In this document: positions 50,363-59,353 of the stretch, in pieces
Layout: the number at the start of each line of letters is the position of its first letter
Position numbering within the stretch: the first letter of the stretch is position 1
Source of the DNA: DG-33 sp964345105
GTDB taxonomy: Archaea > Hadarchaeota > Hadarchaeia > Hadarchaeales > Hadarchaeaceae
Assembly (NCBI GenBank): GCA_964345105.1
Contig: CAYFPZ010000094.1
Span: 1-59,609, forward strand
Reading direction: 5' to 3'
Length of the DNA: 59,609 nucleotides
Program-made: the position numbers and the translations under genes
The notes under the pieces: generated by a model
Databases searched by the model: none
What the model saw: the letters and a program-made list of their open reading frames with translations, nothing else
What the model was told of the DNA's origin: nothing

Positions 50363-51271
50363 ATGCAGAAGAAAACTGAGGAAAAAATCATCACATTAGG
50401 CACCGAACGCCTGAAGCGCGGATTCGCCAAGATGCAGAAGGGTGGCGTAATCATGGACGTGACGAACCCCGAGCAGGCGATCATAGCTGAGGAGGCCGGA
50501 GCGGTAGCGGTAATGGCTTTGCAAGCGGTCCCTGCCGACATTCGGGCTGCCGGTGGCGTCGCTCGCATGGCTGACCCAGCTATTGTTGAAGCGATCATGA
50601 ATGCCGTCACCATTCCAGTTATGGCTAAGTGCAGGATAGGACATTTTGCTGAGGCGCAGGTGCTTGAAGCCTTGGGAGTGGATATGATAGATGAAAGTGA
50701 AGTTCTCACAGTTGCAGACGAAGAAGCACATGTGGACAAACGCAAATTCAAAGTCCCATTTGTTTGCGGCGCCTACGATTTGGGCCAAGCACTGCGAAGG
50801 ATAGACGAAGGGGCTGCGATGATTCGAACAAAAGGTGAAGCCGGTACCGGCAACGTTGTTGAAGCAATTCGCCACATAAAGCTGACGAAGAGGCAGATAG
50901 CTGAGCTGGCTGGATTATCGCGAGAGAGATTAGAGGAAAAAGCGCGGGAGTACCGAGTGCCAGTTGAGTTGGTTGAAGAAACAGCAAGACTGCAACGTTT
51001 ACCTGTGGTCTGGTTCGCGGCTGGGGGTATCGCGACGCCTTCGGATAGTGCGATGGTTCTGCAATTAGGCGTAGACGGAGTCTTCGTTGGATCAGGTATC
51101 TTTAAATCAAGCAATCCGTCACGTATGGCGAAAGCGATTGTAGAGGCAACGAGGCACTATGATGATCCTCAAGTTTTGTTAGAGGTGAGCAAAGGGTTAC
51201 CAGAAGCCATGCGTGGAATAGACATCAAAACGCTTAAGGAATCGGAGAAATTGCAGGCAAGGGGCGTCTAA
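50363..51271 (+). CDS. pdxS: Pyridoxal 5'-phosphate synthase subunit PdxS
   Basis: 302 aa. GVIMDVTNPEQAIIAEEAGA, RMADPAIVEAIMNAVTIPVM, AKCRIGHFAEA (catalytic Lys in MAKCRIGH) and IRTKGEAGTGNVVEAIRH are diagnostic. Condenses ribose 5-phosphate, glyceraldehyde 3-phosphate and ammonia to PLP in a 12-mer. pdxT follows 42 bp downstream and has its own TATA box. Confidence 0.97.
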   Translation: MQKKTEEKIITLGTERLKRGFAKMQKGGVIMDVTNPEQAIIAEEAGAVAVMALQAVPADIRAAGGVARMADPAIVEAIMNAVTIPVMAKCRIGHFAEAQVLEALGVDMIDESEVLTVADEEAHVDKRKFKVPFVCGAYDLGQALRRIDEGAAMIRTKGEAGTGNVVEAIRHIKLTKRQIAELAGLSRERLEEKAREYRVPVELVEETARLQRLPVVWFAAGGIATPSDSAMVLQLGVDGVFVGSGIFKSSNPSRMAKAIVEATRHYDDPQVLLEVSKGLPEAMRGIDIKTLKESEKLQARGV

Positions 51272-51281
51272 GAACACCCAC

Positions 51282-51289
51282 TTTTTATA
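51282..51289 (+). promoter_or_regulatory. TATA box of pdxT
   Basis: TTTTTATA between pdxS and pdxT. A start of transcription about 25 bp downstream falls at 51310-51314, on the GTG at 51314, so pdxT could be read from a leaderless transcript in addition to readthrough from pdxS. Confidence 0.55.
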
Positions 51290-51313
51290 GATTAGTTTGG
51301 ATATGTGGCAATC

Positions 51314-51913
51314 GTGAAGATATGCATCATCGGTCTCCAAGGCGCTGTGAGCGAGCACCTCGAGGCGACTAAGCGGGCGATGCAAAAGCTCGGCATCGAG
51401 GGCGAGACGGTCTGGGCCAACAAGCCTGAGCATTTCGAGCGCGTGGACGGCATCATCATCCCAGGTGGAGAATCGACGACGATCAGCAAGCTCATGCTCA
51501 CGGCGGGCTTTTTCGAGCGGGTCAAGCAGCTTGCAGCCGGTGGTACCCCAATCTTAGGCACCTGCGCCGGCCTCATCGTATTGGCCAAGCGCGGGGACGA
51601 GCAGGTCATGCGGACCGGGCAGCCGTTGCTGGAACTGATGAATATCTCTGTAATTCGGAATGCTTTCGGCAGGCAGCGCGAGTCGTTTGAGGTAAACTTG
51701 GAGATTCCAATTTTGGGTGAGAGGCCCTATAGCGCAGTCTTCATCCGCGCGCCGGCGGTTGAGGAGGTTTGGGGAGATGCTCAAGTCTTAGCCAAGTTTC
51801 AAGAAAAAATCGTCGCGGTGCAGCAAGGCAACTTGCTCGCCGTGGCTTTTCACCCGGAGCTCACACCCGACACACGATTGCACGAGTATTTCCTGCGGAT
51901 GTGCCAAAGATAA
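51314..51913 (+). CDS. pdxT: Pyridoxal 5'-phosphate synthase glutaminase PdxT
   Basis: About 199 aa. Starts MKICIIGLQGAVSEH as family members do; IIPGGESTTISKL, GTCAGLIVLA (nucleophile Cys) and AFHPELTPD (catalytic His-Glu) form the triad glutaminase. It feeds ammonia to PdxS. GTG 51314 is preferred to GTG 51305 because homologues begin at MKI and the TATA spacing points there. Confidence 0.95.
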   Translation: MKICIIGLQGAVSEHLEATKRAMQKLGIEGETVWANKPEHFERVDGIIIPGGESTTISKLMLTAGFFERVKQLAAGGTPILGTCAGLIVLAKRGDEQVMRTGQPLLELMNISVIRNAFGRQRESFEVNLEIPILGERPYSAVFIRAPAVEEVWGDAQVLAKFQEKIVAVQQGNLLAVAFHPELTPDTRLHEYFLRMCQR

Positions 51914-51965
51914 ATCAAGGAAAAGGAAATTAAACTAGCCGCGCTAAGTAATTTAGGGCGAATGA

Positions 51966-52388
51966 ATGAACCTACGTTGCCCCAAAAATGTGCATTTTGA
52001 GTGCCAGCGATGCGCCAAGTGCTGCGGTGATGGTTCACATCGTGGACGAAATATCTTGTTGCTAAAATCCGAAGTCAGACAGATATCTAAAGCAACAGGG
52101 TTAAGACCTCTCTCATTCACCTCTCGCTCGTTAAGCATTCAGCCCTACCGCTACCGAATGAAAAAACGAGGGGGGAAGTGCGTCTTCCTCGATGGAAAAG
52201 CTTGTAGGATTTACAACATCAGGCCACTCATCTGCCGCTTTTACCCGTTCTCGCTCAAAAGGGGCAGCAACGGCTATAAGTTCGAGGTTTCGGAGGAGTG
52301 CCCGGGTATCGGTCTTGGGGATGTCCCCAAAGAGAGTGACTTTGAGAGAATGTTTGAAGAAGCACAAAGAAGATTACAATCTTCATAG
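51966..52388 (+). CDS. YkgJ-family cysteine-cluster protein (CxxCxxxCC)
   Basis: 140 aa. FECQRCAKCCGDG near the start, GKCVFLDGKACRIYNIRPLI and CRFYPFSL, then EECPGIGLG give the eight-cysteine pattern of the UPF0153/YkgJ family, thought to bind Fe or Zn. Function unknown. Starts 52 bp after pdxT. Confidence 0.87.
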   Translation: MNLRCPKNVHFECQRCAKCCGDGSHRGRNILLLKSEVRQISKATGLRPLSFTSRSLSIQPYRYRMKKRGGKCVFLDGKACRIYNIRPLICRFYPFSLKRGSNGYKFEVSEECPGIGLGDVPKESDFERMFEEAQRRLQSS

Positions 52389-52581
52389 CATTCCTTTTTT
52401 CACCGCTTTCATTACCTTTTCCTTAGCAATTTCATTTGCGGCTTTTTTGCGGCAATCCTTTTCTTTCTAATGTCGAGCATTTTTTTCTCCACTCACCTAA
52501 GGTCCGCAAGTTAAAAACTATTTGTGGGCCCCCAGCACAAGTCTTTTGAATACGGCCACCAAACTACAAATTGGTGTATGT
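52389..52581. other. Spacer with lysine-rich frames on minus strand
   Basis: About 190 bp. On the minus strand an ATG near 52470 with GGTGAGTGGAG upstream starts a 22-codon lysine-rich frame, and a second frame continues KEKDCRKKAANEIAKEKV to a stop near 52385. A one-base shift would join them. Not convincing enough to call a gene. Confidence 0.3.
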
Positions 52582-52851
52582 ATGCATGAATTTCCAGAGT
52601 TTATCGAAGAAGAAGAGGAAGAAGAAAGCTGGCCGGAGACGATAAGGTTGGAGATAATCGAGTACATTCTCCGCCGCCACGGTGCACTCCGTGCCCCGGA
52701 CCTAGCGCATATCTTGGATTGGAAAGTCCGGGAGATTAATCGCGTGCTTCGCCAGCTTGAGAACTCCGGTCGCGCGAAGCGCGTGAAGCTGGGCAAGAAC
52801 TATGTTTGGTCTTCGATTGAGGAGCCGCATCTAACTCCCATGCACTACTAG
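52582..52851 (+). CDS. Winged-helix DNA-binding protein
   Basis: 89 aa from ATG 52582. An acidic start (MHEFPEFIEEEEEEES) is followed by a winged-helix domain: LEIIEYILRRHGALRAPDLA, HILDWKVREINRVLRQLENS, GRAKRVKLGKNYVWSSIEE. Likely a small transcription regulator. Lies 155 bp upstream of moaC, so it may regulate that operon. Confidence 0.7.
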   Translation: MHEFPEFIEEEEEEESWPETIRLEIIEYILRRHGALRAPDLAHILDWKVREINRVLRQLENSGRAKRVKLGKNYVWSSIEEPHLTPMHY

Positions 52852-52869
52852 GCGAACCTGTACCACAGA

Positions 52870-52937
52870 GCGACTTTTTTCACCCTTTCAATCCTTGTGC
52901 GATCAAGCGACTTTTGGGTCGATTAAGCTGCGACTTT
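52870..52937 (+). repeat. Three GCGACTTT direct repeats upstream of moaC
   Basis: GCGACTTT occurs at 52870, 52907 and 52930 in the spacer between the winged-helix gene and moaC, upstream of a TATA-like ACTTTTATTG near 52967-52976. The spacing (37 and 23 bp) could suit an operator for the neighbouring regulator, but the repeats are short. Confidence 0.4.
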
Positions 52938-53006
52938 GGTGAAAGCGCCTCATGAAAAGAACCTAAACTTTTATTGCTCGTCGGGCGATGCTTTTAGCGT
53001 GGTCAG

Positions 53007-53441
53007 ATGGTCAGAATGGTCAACATTGAATCAAAACCATCAGTATCCCGAGTGGCGAAGGCAAGCGGTTTTATCCGCTTGAAACCCGAAACGCTCCAAA
53101 AAATCAAGGCAGGCGAGGTGCCCAAGGGTGATGTGCTGGTAGTCGCCCAGACCGCTGCGATTTTGGCGGTCAAACGCACCTCGGAACTCATCCCCTTAAC
53201 TCACCAAATCACAATTACAGGCACTGATATAATTTTTAATTTTGATAAGGAGGGGATTCGCGCTGAAATCGAGGTCAAGAGCACGGGGCAGACTGGCGTC
53301 GAGATAGAAGCCTTGGTTGGTGTGACGAATGCACTACTCACAATCTGGGACATGGTGAAAAGCTTGGAGAAGGACGAGGCCGGGCAGTATCCCACGACTT
53401 CAATCGAGGATATTCGTGTGTTAAAGAAGGTGAAAGGTTGA
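53007..53441 (+). CDS. moaC: Cyclic pyranopterin monophosphate synthase MoaC
   Basis: 144 aa. AKASGFIRLKPETLQKIKAG, KGDVLVVAQTAAILAVKRT, IPLTHQI and GVEIEALVGVTNALLTIWDM with EKDE are the MoaC blocks including the catalytic Lys and His. Converts the MoaA product to cPMP in molybdopterin synthesis. ATG 53007 or 53016. Its stop overlaps the moaB start (TTGA). Confidence 0.95.
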   Translation: MVRMVNIESKPSVSRVAKASGFIRLKPETLQKIKAGEVPKGDVLVVAQTAAILAVKRTSELIPLTHQITITGTDIIFNFDKEGIRAEIEVKSTGQTGVEIEALVGVTNALLTIWDMVKSLEKDEAGQYPTTSIEDIRVLKKVKG

Positions 53442-53953
53442 GTGGAATCGAGCATCGCAAGGGGGCACCAGACCACCTGAGGATAGCGGTACTCGTCGTG
53501 AGTGACACCCGGGCGGCAGCGATGCGTGAGGGACGCGATGAAGACGTTACTGGAAAAATCATCGAGCAAAAGGCGCGCGAAGCGGGGCACGAAACGACTA
53601 GGTCAATAGTCCCAGACAAAGCGAATGAGATAAAAAAAGCTGTACAAGGGTTCATAGCTGACAAAAAAATCGATGTCGTGATAACTACAGGGGGCACTGG
53701 CATAACAAAGCGTGATGTCACAATTGAAACATTGAGCCCGCTTTTCGAGAAGGAGTTGCCGGGGTTCGGTGAAATTCTGCGGCGCATCGGTTATGAAAAG
53801 GTCGGCACGGCGGCGCTTCTGACCCTAGCTACCGCGGGCCTCATCGAGCGGAAGCTGGTTTTTTGCTTACCCGGGGCCCCAAACGCAGCAGAGATCGCGA
53901 TGAAACTAATCCTTCCCGAGTTGGGGCACCTCATCAAGCACGCACGTGAGTGA
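53438..53953 (+). CDS. moaB: Molybdopterin adenylyltransferase MoaB/Mog
   Basis: 171 aa. LRIAVLVVSDTRAAAMREGR, VITTGGTGITKRDVTIETL (TGGTG substrate loop) and LPGFGEILRRIGYEKVGTAA are typical. Adenylylates molybdopterin before metal insertion. TTG start at 53438 with GAAGGTG upstream, overlapping moaC by 4 bp; its end overlaps moeA by 8 bp. Confidence 0.93.
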   Translation: MSGIEHRKGAPDHLRIAVLVVSDTRAAAMREGRDEDVTGKIIEQKAREAGHETTRSIVPDKANEIKKAVQGFIADKKIDVVITTGGTGITKRDVTIETLSPLFEKELPGFGEILRRIGYEKVGTAALLTLATAGLIERKLVFCLPGAPNAAEIAMKLILPELGHLIKHARE

Positions 53954-55187
53954 AATGCGAGTTCGAATGCGGGGCTTTGCTCGCTATACCAAGCTCGGAG
54001 ATGCTCTGAAGCTCGTACTCTCGCGAGTGAAACCTTTGAGTTCTGAAATAGTGTCGTTCGATCAAGCGTTGGGGCGCGTGCTGTCCGAGGATGTCATTTC
54101 AAAAACAAATGTCCCCCCCTTCAATCGCTCGGCCGTCGATGGTTACGCGGTTCGCGCAACCGATACATTTGAGGCAAGTGAAACAAAGCCTAAAAAACTC
54201 CGTGTAGTCGGGTTCGCGAAAATAGGGGTTGCAACCAAATCTTGTGTCCGAAAAGGCGAGGCAATCAAACTGATGACGGGGACACCGATGCCCCGAGGTG
54301 CGGATGCAGTCGTAATGGTCGAACACACTAAAATTGAGAAAAAACGTATCGCCGTGCTAGTTCCGCTCACACTCGGCAAGAATGTTTCAGCTCAGGGGGA
54401 AGATGTTCGCGCGGGCGAGGTGGTGCTGAGACGCGGGCAACAGCTCAGGCCTCAAGATATCGGCATGCTTTCGTCAATCAGTCATCTCAAGGTGCTGGTT
54501 TTTCGTAGACCAAAAGTTGCAATTATCGTGACAGGGTCCGAACTCAGGAGCCCAGGCACGCGACTAAAACCAGGTCAAATTACGGACATTAACAGATACT
54601 CTTTATCCGCGGGAGTTAAGAGCTGCGGTGGCATAGCGAACCCGTTCGACATTACCCCTGACAAACCACAAGCGATGCGCCGCACACTACAAAAAGCCCT
54701 GAAAAATGATGTGGTCCTTATTTCGGGTGGAAGTTCAGTGGGAGAGCATGATATCGCCCCCGATATGGTTGCTGAGCTCGGGGAGCTGCTTTTCCACGGT
54801 GTCGCCTTACGTCCGGGTGGTCCAACCGCATTTGGCGTGGTTCGAGGTAAGCCAGTGTTCTGCCTTGCTGGTTTTCCGGTTGCTTCGCTGGTTGCTTTCG
54901 ACATGTTGGTCAGGCCTGCTATTTGGGTAATGCAAGGACTGCCTCCGGATTGGGGATGCCTAAGGGTTCGGGCGAAGCTGACGCGTAAGGTTGCCTCAAG
55001 CTTGGGGCGCGCGGATGTGGTTCGAGTGCGGGTTTGGAGTGAAGCGGATGAACTCTTGGCTGAACCGATCCGAATTACTGGCTCAGGCATCCTGAGTTCG
55101 ATGACGCGAGCTGATGGGTTCATTCTCGTTCCTGGGGATATGGAAGGTTTTGGAAAGGGTACTGTCGTAGAAGTTGAACTTTATTAA
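53946..55187 (+). CDS. moeA: Molybdopterin molybdenumtransferase MoeA
   Basis: 413 aa. NVPPFNRSAVDGYAVRA, LMTGTPMPRGADAVVMVEHT, GEDVRAGEVVLRRGQQLRPQ, ISGGSSVGEHD and LRPGGPTAFG are conserved MoeA motifs of domains I-IV. Inserts molybdenum or tungsten into adenylated molybdopterin. Starts at GTG 53946. Its last 14 bp may overlap the next gene. It implies Mo- or W-dependent enzymes in this organism. Confidence 0.95.
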   Translation: MSEMRVRMRGFARYTKLGDALKLVLSRVKPLSSEIVSFDQALGRVLSEDVISKTNVPPFNRSAVDGYAVRATDTFEASETKPKKLRVVGFAKIGVATKSCVRKGEAIKLMTGTPMPRGADAVVMVEHTKIEKKRIAVLVPLTLGKNVSAQGEDVRAGEVVLRRGQQLRPQDIGMLSSISHLKVLVFRRPKVAIIVTGSELRSPGTRLKPGQITDINRYSLSAGVKSCGGIANPFDITPDKPQAMRRTLQKALKNDVVLISGGSSVGEHDIAPDMVAELGELLFHGVALRPGGPTAFGVVRGKPVFCLAGFPVASLVAFDMLVRPAIWVMQGLPPDWGCLRVRAKLTRKVASSLGRADVVRVRVWSEADELLAEPIRITGSGILSSMTRADGFILVPGDMEGFGKGTVVEVELY

Positions 55188-55386
55188 CCGAGCGTTTGAT
55201 TACGTTAAGGAGCGTGATTTCGTGACAGGAAAAATCGAGAACATGGTAGCTGATTTGATCGCTGAATTCAGGCATAGACTCGACGAGCTCGAGCGCCGAG
55301 TTGTATCGCTTGAGCTATCACTCGGAAAGGTCCAGCCACCCAATTGTGCCAGCAAGATTGTTAAGACAAAGCGCCACAGCAGATGA
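55174..55386 (+). CDS. Small coiled-coil protein between moeA and the secretion ATPase
   Basis: 70 aa from TTG 55174, or 54 aa from GTG 55222, which has AAGGAG ten bases upstream and looks more natural. The middle (FRHRLDELERRVVSLELSLG) is a leucine-rich amphipathic coiled coil, followed by a short basic tail. No family recognised. Position directly before a type IV pilus-like ATPase, with a 4-bp overlap (ATGA), suggests an accessory subunit. Confidence 0.7.
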   Translation: MNFINRAFDYVKERDFVTGKIENMVADLIAEFRHRLDELERRVVSLELSLGKVQPPNCASKIVKTKRHSR

Positions 55387-57602
55387 TAATTATGGCGCTT
55401 CGGACCTATCGTTCCGGCCCACTCCAGGTTGCAGAAATCGAATGTTATGGGTGCGAAGGACTAAGTTCACTAGAAGATAAACGTTGTCGCGCCTGTGTGT
55501 TCGAGCAACTCGGTGCGCAAAACTTGGTGGACCAAGTTACCCTTCGCCGGGCCTATAAACGGGTGTACTGTTCGAGTGAACTTTCAAAACTCGCCAAAAC
55601 CCTAGCTGTAATCAAACAGCTCATTTTCGACCGTGCATCCTATGCGGTAAGTGAGAAAGATAAGTGCAAAGGTTGCGTAGATAAACGATGCAAAGAATTG
55701 ACCGAACGATGGGGAAAAATTCTAGAGGCACCGCACGATTTTTCACCGATTGAGGAATTATTGAAAAAATACAGTAGACTCAAAGGCGAATGCGCGAAAT
55801 GCACCGAACGTTATTTCCTAAAACTCCTCACGAACGCAAGAACAAGGCTGGCGGGTATTGCAGCCATCCAAAAAGCTGACAAAACGGATTACGACGAGGT
55901 TTTTGCGGCGCGGGTAATGCCTTTTTTCGTCGAGGGGATTTGTTATTCGCCAAGGCACAGGTTAAAACTGCTGGAGACTTATGAGTTAGCCGAGCGGCGA
56001 GGCACTGTGCGGATTTACGAACAGCTTGATCGTCCGCTACCGTTTTACCAGCTTGATCTTCCAGAGCTCAAGATGCCCGCGGAGCACCTCCAGTTGCTGG
56101 ACGAAGCATATAAATTTGAGACGAAGGCCAAGCCGGGACACGCCCGTTTTGCTTTCCCAACGCGGATCTCGGGGTTCCTCGACGATTGGTACAATGTTTT
56201 GCTACACCTCCTTCGGGAGCGCTCGGATGTCAATATCCCCTCAAGTGAGCTTAGGGAACTTGCCAAGCAGATGTCTGGCTGGCTTACCTACCGGTGGCTT
56301 GAGCCCCTAAGCTACGATGACAAACTCACCGACATTTACATCCCCGCACCGCCCGAGCTTCAGCCAATTCGAGTCGTCCACGAACGTTGGGATATGTGCG
56401 AGACTGGCATCCATTGGACAACGCCGGCTCTGTTAGGATTCGGGGAAACTCTCGCTTCCCGCCTCGCGACATCTTTCGATGAAGTTCGCCCGCAGTTGGA
56501 CATTGAAATTCCCGAGCTTGGAATGCGATTGTTTTTGAGTAGGTACCCGGCTATATGGCCGAGGAGCATCGCGATATCAGTCAGGAAGCGCCGCCGCCGA
56601 GCTTGGACCCAGCCACTCTTCCTCGAGCGGGGTACGCTTACACCTCTCGCCAGCTCGTTTGTGAGTAACCTCGTCCGGCGGGGCGCTTCAGCTTTTATCA
56701 TAGGTGAAATGGGGAGCGCAAAAACCAGCGAGGTGGAAACGCTAGTGCCCGAGATAGGCCCCCACCAACGCATCATAGCATTTCAAGATACGGAGGAACT
56801 CCACCTTGAGGAGTTCGTTGCACACGGTTACTCAATCGAAAATGTACGAATTGCTGATGCCGAGCATCTCCATCGGCAAATTGATGCCTTCCTTAGAGGC
56901 GGCGCGGCATACTGGCTTATCACGGAGGTACGGGCGATGGAGGCGGTTAGAGCGGCTTTGGGGGCGGCAGCGCGTCAGGGAAGTCAACCAATCGTGAGCA
57001 GCTTTCACGCCCGCTCGAAGCGCGAGATGTTTGATCTGGTGTGCCGCATCATGGGATTGCATGACGCAGCCTACAAGTACGTCGATCTTGTTGTTAGCAC
57101 CGCCCGTTTTTCTACTCCAACCGGTACCATCAGGCGGGTGATAGAGGTAGCTGAGGTACTCAAAGATTGGGAGAACAAACCGAAGTATGCCGAGATTTTC
57201 ACCGAAGACCGCAAGCGCGATTTACTCGTTCCAAGAAATTTCCTTCGCGGTGATAGGCGCCTCCTTGAGCGCTTGAACTCTTTTGATCTCTCAAAACTCA
57301 ACATTCTAGATGCTGCAAAACGGCTGGACTTCTTACCACCAGAAAGAGACGGAAGCCAGCTCTTGCCCACGATGTGCAAGCGGTTCGCGATAGATGAGCG
57401 AGACTTCCTAACAGGCATTCTCGCAGAGGCTAAAATGAAGTCTGACTTGCTTTGTTTGGCCAGAGGCACTGGCGATATGAGCTACCTTGAGCTACCATTC
57501 GTGAGTCGTGCCTACGACGCTTACTTCTCTTTCGTTAAAGAAAATGCTCCAGAGTACGAGCGCGTTCTAACAAGGTGGCAAAGTTGGTTGAAGGCCCTTT
57601 AA
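55383..57602 (+). CDS. Type II/IV secretion (pilus assembly) ATPase with Cys-rich N-terminal domain
   Basis: 739 aa. GspE/FlaI/TadA core from about 300: VHERWDMCETGIHW, Walker A GEMGSAKTSEV (about 441), FQDTEELHLEEF, Walker B YWLITEVRAMEAV (about 510), HARSKREMF. Walker A has Ala where the family usually has Gly (GSAKT against GSGKT). The first 140 residues contain ten cysteines (21, 24, 35, 38, 63, 95, 98, 103, 137, 140), mostly CxxC pairs, likely zinc or Fe-S sites. It powers assembly or secretion at the membrane through the TadC-like protein that follows. Start/stop overlaps on both sides. Confidence 0.9.
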   Translation: MIIMALRTYRSGPLQVAEIECYGCEGLSSLEDKRCRACVFEQLGAQNLVDQVTLRRAYKRVYCSSELSKLAKTLAVIKQLIFDRASYAVSEKDKCKGCVDKRCKELTERWGKILEAPHDFSPIEELLKKYSRLKGECAKCTERYFLKLLTNARTRLAGIAAIQKADKTDYDEVFAARVMPFFVEGICYSPRHRLKLLETYELAERRGTVRIYEQLDRPLPFYQLDLPELKMPAEHLQLLDEAYKFETKAKPGHARFAFPTRISGFLDDWYNVLLHLLRERSDVNIPSSELRELAKQMSGWLTYRWLEPLSYDDKLTDIYIPAPPELQPIRVVHERWDMCETGIHWTTPALLGFGETLASRLATSFDEVRPQLDIEIPELGMRLFLSRYPAIWPRSIAISVRKRRRRAWTQPLFLERGTLTPLASSFVSNLVRRGASAFIIGEMGSAKTSEVETLVPEIGPHQRIIAFQDTEELHLEEFVAHGYSIENVRIADAEHLHRQIDAFLRGGAAYWLITEVRAMEAVRAALGAAARQGSQPIVSSFHARSKREMFDLVCRIMGLHDAAYKYVDLVVSTARFSTPTGTIRRVIEVAEVLKDWENKPKYAEIFTEDRKRDLLVPRNFLRGDRRLLERLNSFDLSKLNILDAAKRLDFLPPERDGSQLLPTMCKRFAIDERDFLTGILAEAKMKSDLLCLARGTGDMSYLELPFVSRAYDAYFSFVKENAPEYERVLTRWQSWLKAL

Positions 57603-59302
57603 AAGTAGAGGAATGGCTACCCGTAAGCGAGGATGTGCGAGAAATCCTTGAGCGTTTCAAACAGGCTGAGAAACGTCCACCGTCCTTTTATGAACGCCTG
57701 TGCAGGATCGCTTATCGAATTTTTGGTAAACTCACACACAACATGAAAGTAACCGAACACACCCAGCGTGAGCTTGAGCAAGCAAAGCTCAGGATTTCAG
57801 CGAGAGAGTACTGGGCTGGTTTCTTCCTCATGTTAATCATCCCCACTCTCATGAGCGTTCTCGGATGGCTGTTAATCAGTCTGACAGGCTCGGACACGCT
57901 CGCGATGTGGTGGCTCCCCGTGCTTGGCTTGGTGCTGGGATGCGCCTTGGGGATGGTATTCTACCTCTATCCCCCAAGCCTCGCCGGGATAAGGCGAAGC
58001 GAAGCCCAAGGGGAGGCAATCCACACAATCATGTTGTTAAGCTTCGCTCTCTACCACAAACCTGACCTGCGCGGGGCTACGATTTTAGCTGCCAACGAAA
58101 GCAAAGGCGAACTCGCGGGTGACTTCCAGCGCGGGCTACTCGAACTCGATACTCGCCACCGCTATGAGAGTGTCCGCCATATGCTCACGATAATCGCTCA
58201 TCGGTGGGGCGAGATTGATGAGGGCACGAGGCAGGCGCTTTTCGATATCCTCCGCTCTACAGGTGCGCTGGAGGAAGCTTCTCGCACCTCCGATGTTGGC
58301 CGGGCGCCACAACGTGTGCTTGAGAGCAGCGAAGTTCAGCTGAGCAAGCGTTTGAACGCGCTCGTGATGCCTACAATGGCGTTCATGGTATTCGGCTCGC
58401 TTGCGATCGTCGGGATGATCGGCCTCTCTCCATTGTTCGGTGCAATAGGGACAAATTTTGTCCAACTGCACTTCTTCGTGCTCGCAGCCCTCCTGCTCGT
58501 GGCCTCCTTTTTCACTTTCACTACCTATATGGGAAGGCTCAGGCCCACGACCCTACCTCCTTCCGAGGTACCTGAGGATGACCCCCGTCTACCCTCACGA
58601 GGGAATGTAAGAATCTTCGCGCGCGAGGTTCCCTCTTGGCTGCCACCGCTCTTGGTTTTCCTCGCCCTTGCTTGGCCAGGTTTCCTCTACTTCTTAGGCA
58701 TTCAGACAGGTGCGTTGGGAGCGATCGCCCAAGGGGTGAACGCGTTTTGGTTTATCTGGGCTGCGGCTGCGGCAGTTGCTGTCTACGCATATCTCTACGC
58801 TGGGCAGCGAAGGAAGCTTCGGGAAGAAGAGCGAACAAAGGCGATCGACTGGGGAACAGCTCTCAACACCATAGGCTCACGCGTGATAGACGGAAAGCCG
58901 ATGAGTCAGGCGATGGTCGAAACTGCTGAGTTGATGCCGGGGTCGCCTGTTGCGGATCAGCTCCATGAAATTGTCGAGAGCACCGAGAAGTACGCAATAG
59001 ATGTGCACCGCGCGCTATTTGAGCGAGGGTTGGTCAAGCGAACCCGTAACCCCCTCATCCAAAGCTTCCTAAACGTGATTACGCGCATTCGGCGGAGCTC
59101 GGAAGCGGCGGCGGGACAGGCGTGCATGATGGCAGCAGATTTCCTCTCGACGCTGCACCGGGTTGAACACCGCTTCCGCGAGCGGATAGATGAGGCGATG
59201 GGGAATCTCTGGTTGATCACCGTGGTCCTGTTACCGATCGTCTGCGCGATGTCGATTACATTTTGCCAACCGTCTCCCCCTCGAGCTCGAACCCGATGGT
59301 GA
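57575..59302 (+). CDS. TadC/FlaJ-like membrane platform protein, apparent 3' frameshift
   Basis: 575 aa as read. Two T2SSF-type units: a soluble region (about 1-80), TMs near 90-110 and 115-140, a second cytoplasmic part with LSKRLNALVMPTMAFMVFGS, TMs around 270-330 and 350-415, then a third helical block (SEAAAGQACMMAADFLSTLH) and a final TM (NLWLITVVLLPIVCAMSI). After that the frame gives a poor tail TFCQPSPPRARTRW. Removing one T from the TTTT at 59261-59264 gives FANRLPLELEPDGDFKVGLP and a stop at 59355-59357, overlapping the next GTG, the pattern of the rest of the operon. GTG 57575 start, overlapping the ATPase by 28 bp. Confidence 0.85.
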   Translation: MAKLVEGPLKVEEWLPVSEDVREILERFKQAEKRPPSFYERLCRIAYRIFGKLTHNMKVTEHTQRELEQAKLRISAREYWAGFFLMLIIPTLMSVLGWLLISLTGSDTLAMWWLPVLGLVLGCALGMVFYLYPPSLAGIRRSEAQGEAIHTIMLLSFALYHKPDLRGATILAANESKGELAGDFQRGLLELDTRHRYESVRHMLTIIAHRWGEIDEGTRQALFDILRSTGALEEASRTSDVGRAPQRVLESSEVQLSKRLNALVMPTMAFMVFGSLAIVGMIGLSPLFGAIGTNFVQLHFFVLAALLLVASFFTFTTYMGRLRPTTLPPSEVPEDDPRLPSRGNVRIFAREVPSWLPPLLVFLALAWPGFLYFLGIQTGALGAIAQGVNAFWFIWAAAAAVAVYAYLYAGQRRKLREEERTKAIDWGTALNTIGSRVIDGKPMSQAMVETAELMPGSPVADQLHEIVESTEKYAIDVHRALFERGLVKRTRNPLIQSFLNVITRIRRSSEAAAGQACMMAADFLSTLHRVEHRFRERIDEAMGNLWLITVVLLPIVCAMSITFCQPSPPRARTRW

Positions 59303-59353
59303 CTTTAAAGTAGGCCTGCCGCCAAGGTGGGTTAGAGGGGAGGAGGTGAGCAC

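Noticed and set aside
52389..52480. Lysine-rich small protein on the minus strand downstream of the YkgJ gene
   Set aside because: Needs a frameshift to be continuous and is simple in composition; not supported beyond a possible ribosome-binding site.
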